Shown: piece by piece, positions 1 through 7,405 of the stretch
Layout: each line of letters opens with the position of its first letter
Position numbering within the stretch: position 1 is the stretch's first letter
Assembly (NCBI RefSeq): GCF_004769235.1
Contig: NZ_RQFG01000019.1
Location: forward strand, 744,001-808,000
Length of the DNA stretch: 64,000 nucleotides
Direction: 5' to 3'
Origin: Leptospira kanakyensis
Lineage (GTDB): Bacteria > Spirochaetota > Leptospiria > Leptospirales > Leptospiraceae
Notes under the pieces: generated by a model
The model's input: the letters and a program-made list of their open reading frames with translations, nothing else
The model's database searches: none
Told to the model about the DNA's origin: nothing
Position numbers and translations under genes: made by a program

Positions 1-1
1 G

Positions 2-214
2 GTTTCCGGGGCTGCCATTTGGGAACTTGTAGAAAGACGAGAGAACCCTCCTCGCGGTGGATTTGCCGTCGTTTGGAGAGAAGGATACAAAAAAGCTCCT
101 TACACACGTCGGATTGATTACTTTTCCGCCAACTTAAAAGAGGTGATCGCTAAGGATTATGTCGATTTCTTCAGCGTTCAAGAAACAAAAACCTTGCGGG
201 ATTTAATCCCGTAG
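2..214 (+). CDS. 3' end of an unrecognised gene (partial)
   Basis: An open frame enters from the left edge and ends at TAG 212-214, giving the last 70 residues, with the C-terminus [10 protein letters not shown]. The composition ([14 protein letters not shown], then alternating charged and aromatic residues) looks like a folded soluble domain with no membrane segment. I do not recognise the family from this fragment. It lies 50 bp upstream of the transaldolase gene on the same strand, so the two may be cotranscribed. A strong hairpin sits between them. Confidence 0.6.
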   Translation, partial: VSGAAIWELVERRENPPRGGFAVVWREGYKKAPYTRRIDYFSANLKEVIAKDYVDFFSVQETKTLRDLIP

Positions 215-230
215 TTACCCTGTCTCGTGA

Positions 231-248
231 GGCTTGGCAATCCAAGCC
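231..248 (+). promoter_or_regulatory. Hairpin just upstream of the transaldolase start
   Basis: GGCTTGG and CCAAGCC form a perfect 7-bp stem around the loop CAAT. It lies between the upstream stop codon and the ribosome binding site (CGAGG) of the next gene. No T-run follows, so it is not a standard intrinsic terminator. A processing or stability hairpin, or a translational control element, is possible. Confidence 0.4.
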
Positions 249-264
249 ATCCATACGAGGCAAA

Positions 265-909
265 ATGAATTTATTTTTAGACACAGCCAACATTGACGAA
301 ATCAAAAAAGTCCATGAACTTGGCCTCCTAGACGGGATCACCACAAACCCATCCATCATCGCAAAATCCGGCCGTAAGTTCACGGAAGTCATCAAAGAAA
401 TTTGTAGTTTTGTTAAAGGACCTGTGAGTGCAGAAGTTCTTGCAACTGATGCTCCCACAATGATCAAAGAAGGTTTAGAACTTTCTAAAATTGCAGAAAA
501 CGTTGTGGTCAAAGTTCCCCTCATTCCAGAAGGAATCAAAGCCGTAAATGCATTTGCTGAAAAAGGAATTAGAACCAACGTAACTCTTTGTTTCACTGCC
601 AACCAAGCTCTACTTGCTGCCAAAGCGGGTGCTAGTTTTATCTCTCCTTTTGTGGGACGTTTGGATGATATTGGTTACGATGGATTGGAACTCATTTCTG
701 AAATCCGAGACATTTATGACAACTATGGAATTGAAACACAAATCCTTGCAGCATCGGTTCGTCACCCTATCCACTTCAAAGAAGTAGCCCTTCGCGGAGC
801 AGATTGTGTGACCCTTCCTTACTCTGTATTTGAAATGCTTTTCAAACACCCACTCACTGACAGTGGACTTGCGAAATTCGTAGAAGATTCTAAAAAACTA
901 AACTGGTAA
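265..909 (+). CDS. tal: Transaldolase (TalC / fructose-6-phosphate aldolase family)
   Basis: This is a 214-residue (alpha/beta)8 aldolase, the normal length for the small TalC/FSA family. It begins [13 protein letters not shown], has the GITTNPSI loop, and carries the Schiff-base lysine at K83 in NVVVKVPL. The residue that is Tyr131 in E. coli fructose-6-phosphate aldolase is Phe here (F128 in SPFVGR). Phe at this position is typical of true transaldolases, so the enzyme probably moves dihydroxyacetone units between sugar phosphates in the non-oxidative pentose phosphate pathway. It is cytoplasmic. The start is preceded by ACGAGGC. A leftward gene converges on its 3' end four bases away. Confidence 0.93.
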   Translation: MNLFLDTANIDEIKKVHELGLLDGITTNPSIIAKSGRKFTEVIKEICSFVKGPVSAEVLATDAPTMIKEGLELSKIAENVVVKVPLIPEGIKAVNAFAEKGIRTNVTLCFTANQALLAAKAGASFISPFVGRLDDIGYDGLELISEIRDIYDNYGIETQILAASVRHPIHFKEVALRGADCVTLPYSVFEMLFKHPLTDSGLAKFVEDSKKLNW

Positions 910-913
910 AAAA

Positions 914-1387
914 TTACAACCACACCACCGGATACTTTCGGTGGTGCACCAAATTATTCACTACGAGCGCATTCACAAGTAAAATCATTACCCCGATAAA
1001 TACGGGAAAAATAATAAAGTCAACTCCCACTCCTCCAAGAACTCCAATCATAGCCGTCGCCCCACCTGGTGGGTGTAAGGTGTGAGACATATACATCACA
1101 AAAATTGAAAGCCCCACTGAAAATCCTATGGTAAAAAAATTGGTTCCGAGAGTGGCCACAAGGATGACCGCAATGGTGGCAGAGATCAAATGACCGCCAA
1201 TTAAATTTCTAGGTTGGGAAAGCGGTGCATCCGGTACAGCGAAAAGTAACACAGCCGTAGCTCCAAAAGAACCAATCAGAAGAGAATGCCCAGACAAGTT
1301 CGTAATGGCTAAAATTGACCAGATGGCCACACTGCTACTAATCAAACTCCAAATCGCAAATCGAAGGGATCTTTTGGGACGACTCAC
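914..1387 (-). CDS. HPP family integral membrane protein
   Basis: A 157-residue protein with about four membrane segments and the family signature HTLHPPGGATA in its second half. HPP proteins are small inner-membrane proteins. Plant and cyanobacterial members have been linked to nitrite transport, but function here is not established. The first ordinary start is GTG at 1387. The frame stays open upstream and reads plausibly (KNRFRNIPYKIKAPLR) back to a CTG at 1438 inside the preceding gene, so the true N-terminus may be longer. It is the last gene of a leftward group (pseudouridine synthase, DUF1574, HPP). Its 3' end contains the dyad CACCACCG/CGGTGGTG. Confidence 0.85.
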   Translation of the reverse strand: MSRPKRSLRFAIWSLISSSVAIWSILAITNLSGHSLLIGSFGATAVLLFAVPDAPLSQPRNLIGGHLISATIAVILVATLGTNFFTIGFSVGLSIFVMYMSHTLHPPGGATAMIGVLGGVGVDFIIFPVFIGVMILLVNALVVNNLVHHRKYPVVWL

Positions 1388-1427
1388 TCGAAGAGGAGCT
1401 TTGATTTTATAAGGAATGTTCCTAAAT

Positions 1428-2459
1428 CTATTTTTCAGCGTAATTTACCCAAATATCTTTCATTTGGTCAATAAAACAATATGCCGATTGATGAGAGGCA
1501 TCATTAAATAAATCACAAGTTCCTGGTTTGTTCCAATTGAGTGTATAAGCACCGTAAGAAGTGGAAAGAGATTCAATTGGCTCCCACCAAACTTCTTTTA
1601 TATGAAACTTTTCAAAATACTGATAATAATCACCATATACTTTTGGCCAAAGAACCAAAGTTTTGATTTTGTTTTTACGAGTGAGCTCTAAAAATGCTTC
1701 CACATAAGGTTTTTGAGACTCTCCCAAAGTGTAACTACTCATATACAGACTTCCAATCCTAAGTGTATCTTTTTTGATTTTTTCTACTGGATTGGACTGC
1801 ACTCCATACATCAAATATTCACCTTTGGTATAGTTGATGAGTTGGAATTCTTGGTTATGAGAAGATTTATATTCTTTTAGTTTCCCCCTTTTGAGGCGTG
1901 AACTAAAGAGAGAAAGATTGAGTTCTACACTACGAATGGTAAAAACTTTATCTAAGATGTAAGTCCATTTTTCTTTTAAAGGAATGTCTTTCCAAACGAT
2001 GTCCAAACAATCTTTATCACAACCCATTCGTAAAAATGGAGAAAGGATAAACCCTTTGTGATCATCAAAGGCTTCGGGACTGAGAGAAAGAATGACAAAC
2101 TCTGGTTTGATTCCCAAATCCAAAAGTTTTTTCAGTTGGATATAGGAATTCATCGGAATTCCTTGTGGGCTACTAAAATTATAGAGAGTCCAATTTTTTT
2201 TATAAGGATCGGGAATTCCTAGTTCAGAAAAAGGATAAGAACGTGAATCTCCAAATACTAGTGCTAGTTTTTTTTCCGTAGCTTCCGGATCATTCAAAAG
2301 CCTTTTTTCTAAAACCTTTCTTTGGAAATAAAAAACGGAATTACCTGCCTGGAGAAATTCATCATGAAAGACTGGCAAAAGAAAAATTTTATCCACAAGA
2401 AAGATAAATAGAAAAAGAACTACTGGATACAGTAAAAACGGTTTTGATTTCAAAAACAC
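1428..2459 (-). CDS. DUF1574 family protein (SGNH-like, membrane anchored)
   Basis: A 343-residue protein with one N-terminal membrane segment (about residues 8-28) and an extracytoplasmic domain. GDSRSYPF at residues 70-77 resembles the GDS block of SGNH-fold hydrolases and acyltransferases, and a late D-x-S-H (DASHQ) is compatible with the catalytic Asp-His block. DUF1574 proteins are a paralogous family in Leptospira of uncertain role. An acyl-esterase or acyltransferase acting on an envelope glycan is an inference from fold only. Its 3' end is directly next to, or overlaps, the HPP gene, which suggests translational coupling. Confidence 0.8.
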   Translation of the reverse strand: MFLKSKPFLLYPVVLFLFIFLVDKIFLLPVFHDEFLQAGNSVFYFQRKVLEKRLLNDPEATEKKLALVFGDSRSYPFSELGIPDPYKKNWTLYNFSSPQGIPMNSYIQLKKLLDLGIKPEFVILSLSPEAFDDHKGFILSPFLRMGCDKDCLDIVWKDIPLKEKWTYILDKVFTIRSVELNLSLFSSRLKRGKLKEYKSSHNQEFQLINYTKGEYLMYGVQSNPVEKIKKDTLRIGSLYMSSYTLGESQKPYVEAFLELTRKNKIKTLVLWPKVYGDYYQYFEKFHIKEVWWEPIESLSTSYGAYTLNWNKPGTCDLFNDASHQSAYCFIDQMKDIWVNYAEK

Positions 2460-2509
2460 AAATCCCCTAACCTCACAATTTTAAGACTGGATTGGATTCT
2501 TCAACCAAA

Positions 2510-3253
2510 TTAAGAAGCCGGTTTCCCAAGAACCTGCTCCTCGGTAACCACTTTGTATTTGCCTTCCTCCAGAACAAAATCCCTCAAATCCAACTTCCCG
2601 ATCCGAATTCGATAGAGATCCAAAACCACCATTTCCTTAGCTTTACACATCCGGCGGATTTGTCGTTTTTTACCTTCTTTTAAAATGATACTGAGATAAC
2701 TAGTAAACCCAGGGTTCGTTTTTTCGGGAACCACATTGGCAGGTTTTACGGAAAGTGCTCTAAGTGTTTCCCCACCCTCTCTCACACCTAACATAAATTC
2801 ATCGGCAATTGGTTTCCAAGCCACAGGTTGTTTCAAACTGATGATGTATTCTTTATCAATTTTGTTTCTGGGATGTGTGACTTTTTGGATGAAATCCCCA
2901 TCAATGGATAAAAGTAAAAGTCCACGAGAATCTAAATCCAAACGGCCCGCATAATTGTATTTTTGGAAACTTTCCGGCAGAAGCGAAAAGATGGTATTCT
3001 CATGGAACTTATCTTCGTGGGAAGTTAAAAATCCAGGCGGTTTGTTGAAGGCTATGATTTTCGGTCGTTTGAGAGATTCCTCTACCATTTGTACCGATTT
3101 GCCATCAAAACTAACAGAATCAGATTCTGTGACTTGAAAGGAAAGATCCGTAATGGTACTTCCATTCACTTTGATTCGGCCAGCGAGGACCAATTCTTCC
3201 ACTTTCCGACGGGAACCGAGACCTAATTTGGCAAGAAATGCGTTGATCCTCAT
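2510..3253 (-). CDS. RsuA/RluB/RluE/RluF-family pseudouridine synthase
   Basis: 247 residues. An N-terminal S4 RNA-binding domain (RINAFLAKLGLGSRRKVEELVLAGRIKVNG) is followed by the pseudouridine synthase fold with the catalytic Asp in GRLDLDSRGLL. The late EGKKRQIRRM motif is typical of the family. It isomerises uridines in rRNA. Whether the target is 16S (RsuA) or 23S (RluB/E/F) RNA cannot be told from sequence reading. It starts 49 bp from the divergent lipA start, so the two promoters must share a very short region. It leads the leftward group with DUF1574 and HPP. Confidence 0.9.
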   Translation of the reverse strand: MRINAFLAKLGLGSRRKVEELVLAGRIKVNGSTITDLSFQVTESDSVSFDGKSVQMVEESLKRPKIIAFNKPPGFLTSHEDKFHENTIFSLLPESFQKYNYAGRLDLDSRGLLLLSIDGDFIQKVTHPRNKIDKEYIISLKQPVAWKPIADEFMLGVREGGETLRALSVKPANVVPEKTNPGFTSYLSIILKEGKKRQIRRMCKAKEMVVLDLYRIRIGKLDLRDFVLEEGKYKVVTEEQVLGKPAS

Positions 3254-3302
3254 GATTTTCCATTTTACAAAGTGGCCTCATTTCAAAAAGTCTAAAGAAG
3301 GT

Positions 3303-4199
3303 ATGAATCCACTAAAAAAGAAACCTCGCTCTAAAAATATTAGCCCCCGAGCGGTGCACCCGGAGTGGATGAAAGTGCGAGTCAGTTTTCCTACAGAGGG
3401 TGATGCCCTATCCAAGGTCAGGGAAGAGGTAGAATCCAAAAAACTACATACCGTTTGTGAATCAGCAAGTTGCCCGAACCTCAATCATTGTTGGAACCGT
3501 AGGACTGCCACCTATATGCTTTCTGGAGATATCTGCACAAGGCGCTGCCAATACTGTGATGTGGCTTTTGGAAAACCAAAACCACTCGACTTAGAGGAAC
3601 CGGAACGAGTGGCAAGGTCGGTGGCGGAACTAGGGCTCCGCCATGTAGTATTAACAGCAGTGAATCGTGACGATTTAAAAGATGGGGGGGCGACTCATTT
3701 TGCCGAAACCATCACAAAAATTAAGTCCTATCTTCCAACATGTTCCATTGAAGTCTTAATCCCTGATTTTAAAGCCAAAGAAGAATCCTTAGAAATTCTT
3801 TATGATGCAAAACCCAATATCATCAACCATAACATTGAAACCGTGGAACGTTTGTTCCCCACAATCACTCCTCAAAAAAACTACAAACGTTCTTTAGAGG
3901 TACTTTCTCATATCTCCAAACATGGATTTCTCACAAAAAGTGGACTGATTTTAGGACTGGGGGAAAAGGAAGAAGACGTAAAACAGTGTTTAGACGATCT
4001 TTATACCCACGGGGTTCGGATGCTTACCATTGGCCAATACCTCCAACCAGGCCCTACCCACTACCCGGTGCAAGAATTCGTGAAACCAGAAGTTTTCGAA
4101 TTTTGGAAAGAAACGGCTTACAAAATTGGATTCAAAACCATTGCCTCTGGACCACTGGTTCGTTCTTCCTATCATGCGGACGAATATTTTTCCGAATAA
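3303..4199 (+). CDS. lipA: Lipoyl synthase
   Basis: 298 residues. This radical SAM enzyme inserts two sulfurs into protein-bound octanoyl groups to make lipoyl cofactors. Both iron-sulfur motifs are visible: the auxiliary-cluster CESASCPNLNHC (C-x4-C-x5-C) and the radical SAM C-x3-C-x2-C in CTRRCQYC. The terminal S-S motif (PLVRSSYHA) that ligates the auxiliary cluster is present. The frame is open 150 bp further upstream into the divergent gene, but ATG 3303 is chosen because AAGAAGG precedes it and the resulting length matches the family. A short unknown gene follows after 42 bp. Confidence 0.96.
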   Translation: MNPLKKKPRSKNISPRAVHPEWMKVRVSFPTEGDALSKVREEVESKKLHTVCESASCPNLNHCWNRRTATYMLSGDICTRRCQYCDVAFGKPKPLDLEEPERVARSVAELGLRHVVLTAVNRDDLKDGGATHFAETITKIKSYLPTCSIEVLIPDFKAKEESLEILYDAKPNIINHNIETVERLFPTITPQKNYKRSLEVLSHISKHGFLTKSGLILGLGEKEEDVKQCLDDLYTHGVRMLTIGQYLQPGPTHYPVQEFVKPEVFEFWKETAYKIGFKTIASGPLVRSSYHADEYFSE

Positions 4200-4241
4200 A
4201 GATCAAATTCATCCGAAAGATTAAATATGGACGGAGAACAA

Positions 4242-4523
4242 ATGGAGACCTTCAGAGAGGAACTTGCCAAAACGTTCTTTCTCTCCATCTTAAAAGATTT
4301 AAGTGAAATTGGAGAACCACTCTCTGATTATGAAGTCAAAGTCCTCATCCAAAAGGCACTTTCTAATTCTTCTGACTTACAAGTGGAATGGGGGGATATG
4401 GATCGGTTTGGAAATAGCACCTTACTTGTGAAATACGAATCCAACCTACTTTTGATCGAAGCGAGTCCCCTCATTAGTACCATCCGGATCCTCTGGAATG
4501 AGTATCAATCCAAAGAAATTTAA
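4242..4523 (+). CDS. Hypothetical protein, 93 residues
   Basis: A small acidic alpha/beta protein, not recognised. It has no signal peptide or membrane segment. The sequence alternates an N-terminal helix (TFREELAKTFFLSILKDL), a charged middle, and hydrophobic strands near the end (STLLVKYESNLLLIEASPL). ATG 4242 has GGAG five bases upstream. An in-frame ATG at 4227 has no clear ribosome binding site, so five extra residues are possible. It follows lipA on the same strand and is probably cotranscribed. A bidirectional terminator closes the unit. Confidence 0.65.
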   Translation: METFREELAKTFFLSILKDLSEIGEPLSDYEVKVLIQKALSNSSDLQVEWGDMDRFGNSTLLVKYESNLLLIEASPLISTIRILWNEYQSKEI

Positions 4524-4554
4524 TCAGTAATACTCAAACATTTGTACATAAAAA

Positions 4555-4584
4555 AAGCCCGAAGGATTTCTCCTCCAGGCTTCT
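4555..4584. terminator. Bidirectional intrinsic terminator between convergent genes
   Basis: AAGCC...GGCTT closes an interrupted stem whose inner arm is AGGA-TTTC-TCCT, with two internal mismatches. A-tracts lie on the left (4551-4556, T-run for leftward transcripts) and a T-rich stretch on the right. It sits between the unknown gene ending at 4523 and the leftward FecR gene ending at 4608. Confidence 0.65.
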
Positions 4585-4607
4585 TTTCTACTTAAGGGTT
4601 GGTTTAT

Positions 4608-5789
4608 TTAGAATTTGGATTTTTGTTGAAGGTCGTAAATGACTTCTTCTACATTGTCCATATCAATTTTTTTGACCCCATTTTCAGTGTGAACAATCAA
4701 CTGTCCGTTTTCTTGGTTGATGATTGCTCCAATCACTGTTTTACCATCGACAAGAACGATTTTCTCAATTCTTTCGTAGTAGTTTACGATGTCTTTTTTA
4801 GATTTAAATTCTTTCGGTTGGTTAGCCAAAGACTCTTCGAATTTTTTCTTCTCTTCTTCTTGGCGTTTTGCAACTTCTTGCTCAATCACTTGTCTCTTAG
4901 CATCAATTTCTTGTTTTTTCAACTCATCTAACTTTTCAGTTTGAGCTGATTCGCTAAGTTTTACAATTTCCTCTGCAGTTTTTTTATCAACTGTCACGAT
5001 GGTTTTGATTTCTTGTTCTTCGTTTTTAGTCAATTTAGCGTTTTCAACAACGAGTTTTTCTTTCTCAGAAGTTTTGAATGCTTTAGACAAATCCAAAGTT
5101 TTGATATCAGCAGATTTTGCAAGGTCAGCAGATTTCGCAGACTGAGTGGATGCTTGGTCTTTCTCTAAGATAACTTCCGCTTTCGCTAAAGATTCTTGGA
5201 GTTTTTTCAAGTCAGCATTTCCAGAAATTTCTTCTGTAGAAAGTTTTTCTAAAGCAGGAACTCGTGGAGCAAATGCAACCGCGCCATCAACTACTTTTAC
5301 TTTCGCAGGTTTTCCATCAGCAGCTTCTACGATAAAAGACGTTCCGCGCACACCCGCAATCGCAGTTGGTGTAACGACAGTAAAGTTGTCTTCTTTCTTC
5401 GCTTTGTTGACTTTCGCAAATACCTTTCCAGAAACTAGAGCAATTTGTGTGTCTGTAGTTCCAGAGTTGTCTTGGGAGAGTTTTGCAAAGTCAATCGCGG
5501 ACTTAGGAGAGATACGAATGCTCGATCCATCCGCAAATTGGATGTCTACTTTTCCATTGTCGCCTGTGACTACGTTATCCCCGGATTTCAAAAGAGCACC
5601 AAGATGCGCTTTTTCTTCTGTTTGGTCTGCGTGTTGGATTTTTGAATCTCCTACCGCAAATACGACTACCGCAGATAAATCTGCTGGTTTTTTAGGTGCT
5701 TCAGACACTTCTGCGTCTGGTTTCTTACAAACTGTAAGACCAGTAAAAAGAAGCGCAAGGCCCATTATGGTTAGTTTCGATGCTTTCAT
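4608..5789 (-). CDS. FecR-domain lipoprotein (LipL45/Qlp42-like)
   Basis: 393 residues. The N-terminus is a lipoprotein signal ending LTVC with lipidated C21. A FecR/DUF5333-type beta domain (about residues 35-165) contains DGSSIRISPKSAID and VVTPTAIAGVRGTSF, both typical of FecR-like envelope proteins. The second half is a Lys/Glu-rich probable coiled coil, then a short beta tail (TVIGAIINQENGQLIVHTENG). Leptospira LipL45/Qlp42 has the same FecR plus lipoprotein arrangement. Orthology is inferred, not proven. No sigma factor or TonB receptor lies nearby. ATG 5789 is chosen over an upstream ATG because AGGAC precedes it and the signal peptide then begins correctly. Confidence 0.85.
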   Translation of the reverse strand: MKASKLTIMGLALLFTGLTVCKKPDAEVSEAPKKPADLSAVVVFAVGDSKIQHADQTEEKAHLGALLKSGDNVVTGDNGKVDIQFADGSSIRISPKSAIDFAKLSQDNSGTTDTQIALVSGKVFAKVNKAKKEDNFTVVTPTAIAGVRGTSFIVEAADGKPAKVKVVDGAVAFAPRVPALEKLSTEEISGNADLKKLQESLAKAEVILEKDQASTQSAKSADLAKSADIKTLDLSKAFKTSEKEKLVVENAKLTKNEEQEIKTIVTVDKKTAEEIVKLSESAQTEKLDELKKQEIDAKRQVIEQEVAKRQEEEKKKFEESLANQPKEFKSKKDIVNYYERIEKIVLVDGKTVIGAIINQENGQLIVHTENGVKKIDMDNVEEVIYDLQQKSKF

Positions 5790-5882
5790 ATCGTCCTGTC
5801 CCTTAGTGAAATTCAACTTTCGTCACTTTAATCAACAAACCGGGTATTGAAAAATTCCCAGCTTTTTTGTATTTTTTTCTAG

Positions 5883-5900
5883 AATGAAAAAAATTTCATT
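5883..5900. promoter_or_regulatory. A+T-rich dyad in a divergent intergenic region
   Basis: AATGAAA-AAAA-TTTCATT is a perfect 7-bp inverted repeat about 95 bp upstream of the FecR lipoprotein and 145 bp upstream of the radical SAM gene. The whole 5790-6046 gap holds no gene. The dyad could be an operator, but nothing identifies a regulator. Confidence 0.3.
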
Positions 5901-6046
5901 AGTTCGGAAAAAAAATAATTTAGTGACCAGATTTGTAAACGAATATTCAGCATTTTTCCCTGAAACCTGCCATTTTCAAGGGAAAAGAGGGGTTTTCCTT
6001 TGGAAAATCGCTTTGTCTAAGATACAGGAAGAAAAAAACTCCAATT

Positions 6047-7369
6047 ATGGCTGAAACCTCTACACTGAACCAAAGACCCGCCTCCTCCATCAAACTCCTA
6101 GAAGAAATGGAGAGGATGTATAAAGACCTACCCATGGAAGCCATTGTCAAACAAGACATCCTCAGGCAGGGCATTCATTTTTTACCAGAATCCTTTGTAG
6201 TCAAAGATCCCTATAAATCCAAAGATTATTTCATCTTTTCTTTCGACCATATCCCCCTTGCTGACTTAAAAGATGGGGCCGACACCAAAGCCCCCGAAGA
6301 AATCAAAATCTCTGGAGGCCACTTTGGTCTTTTAAAGACGGTGATTTCCACAAGGAACAATCCTAATTCCCCTTACAAAATGAAATCAAAGGAAGGAATC
6401 CCTACTTTGTATTTAGAAGAAACAGAGATTGGAAGTGCTGAGTACCCACCCATTCCTTCTTGGTACAGACACAAAACCAAATCGGGTAAGTTACCAGGGG
6501 AAGTGGCTCCTGTCATTGAATGGGGTTACCTTTTGTATCTGACGGTCTTTCGAAACTGCCAATACTTTGGAAAAGATGAAGAATGTGCCTATTGTGACAT
6601 CAACCACAACTACCGCCAACAAAAAGGAGCAGGTAGACCTTATACTGGGGTGAAAGATGTAGAGGATATTTTAGAAGTTTTATCTTGGGTGGATGCCGAA
6701 GACCAAATTGCAAAAGTATATACCATTACAGGTGGTTCAGTTCTTACCAATTTAAAGAAAAAATCAGAAGTGGATTTTTACCTCCAATACCCAGAAGCCA
6801 TAGAAGCAAGGTTTCCGAAACGTTGGATGGGCAAACTAGTCGCCCAAGCCTTCGAGAAGGAAGATTGCCAAAAGTTCAAAGATGCAGGAATTCAAATTTA
6901 TCATCCGAACTACGAAGTTTGGGACAAAGCACTCTTTGAAAAAATTTGTCCGGGAAAGTCCAGTTGGATTGGTTATGAAAATTGGATTCGTCGGGTTGTG
7001 GATTCTGCGGAAGTGTTTGGGCCTGAAAATGTAATTCCTAACTTTGTGGGTGGAGTGGAACTTTCTGAACCTTGGGGTTTTAAAACGGTCGCCGAAGCAA
7101 TCAATTCCACAAAACAAGGTTTAGATTTCTTTATGTCCAAAGGAATTGTTCCGAGATTTACCGCATGGTGTCCAGAGCCTTATACAACTCTTGGCCAACA
7201 AGCAGGTCCACCTCTTGTTTATTTCTGTGAACTCCTCAGGGCTTGGAAAGAAACCTTTGAACAGTATGGTCTCCCCACTCCTCCGGGATACGGAGAACCA
7301 GGACCAGGTAAGGCGGTATTTTCTGTTTCTGCTTTTATGGATGTGATAGGATATTCTGGACGAAATTAG
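6047..7369 (+). CDS. Radical SAM protein of unknown substrate
   Basis: 440 residues. The cluster-binding cysteines occur in NCQYFGKDEECAYCD (C-x8-C-x2-C), a longer first spacing than the classical C-x3-C-x2-C. They are followed by glycine-rich TITGGSVL, matching the SAM-binding GGE-like strand. The C-terminal half reads as a TIM-barrel-like core (IYHPNYEVWD, GVELSEPWGF, RFTAWCPEP). The first 150 residues are a family-specific extension. Such proteins are cytoplasmic and use SAM for radical chemistry. The substrate cannot be assigned. It starts the rightward pair with the receptor-phosphatase 36 bp downstream. Confidence 0.85.
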   Translation: MAETSTLNQRPASSIKLLEEMERMYKDLPMEAIVKQDILRQGIHFLPESFVVKDPYKSKDYFIFSFDHIPLADLKDGADTKAPEEIKISGGHFGLLKTVISTRNNPNSPYKMKSKEGIPTLYLEETEIGSAEYPPIPSWYRHKTKSGKLPGEVAPVIEWGYLLYLTVFRNCQYFGKDEECAYCDINHNYRQQKGAGRPYTGVKDVEDILEVLSWVDAEDQIAKVYTITGGSVLTNLKKKSEVDFYLQYPEAIEARFPKRWMGKLVAQAFEKEDCQKFKDAGIQIYHPNYEVWDKALFEKICPGKSSWIGYENWIRRVVDSAEVFGPENVIPNFVGGVELSEPWGFKTVAEAINSTKQGLDFFMSKGIVPRFTAWCPEPYTTLGQQAGPPLVYFCELLRAWKETFEQYGLPTPPGYGEPGPGKAVFSVSAFMDVIGYSGRN

Positions 7370-7405
7370 TCCTTTCCTGTACAAAGAAAAAACTAAAATC
7401 CGTAT

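Noticed and set aside
923..946. CACCACCG/CGGTGGTG hairpin as terminator of the transaldolase gene
   Set aside because: The stem lies inside the HPP coding sequence and has no T-run to its right; a T-run exists only some bases away on the minus side.
5146..5850. 234-codon open frame antisense to the FecR lipoprotein gene
   Set aside because: Low-complexity Ser/Phe/Thr-rich translation typical of a shadow of a Lys/Glu-rich gene. The sense gene has a signal peptide and domain motifs.
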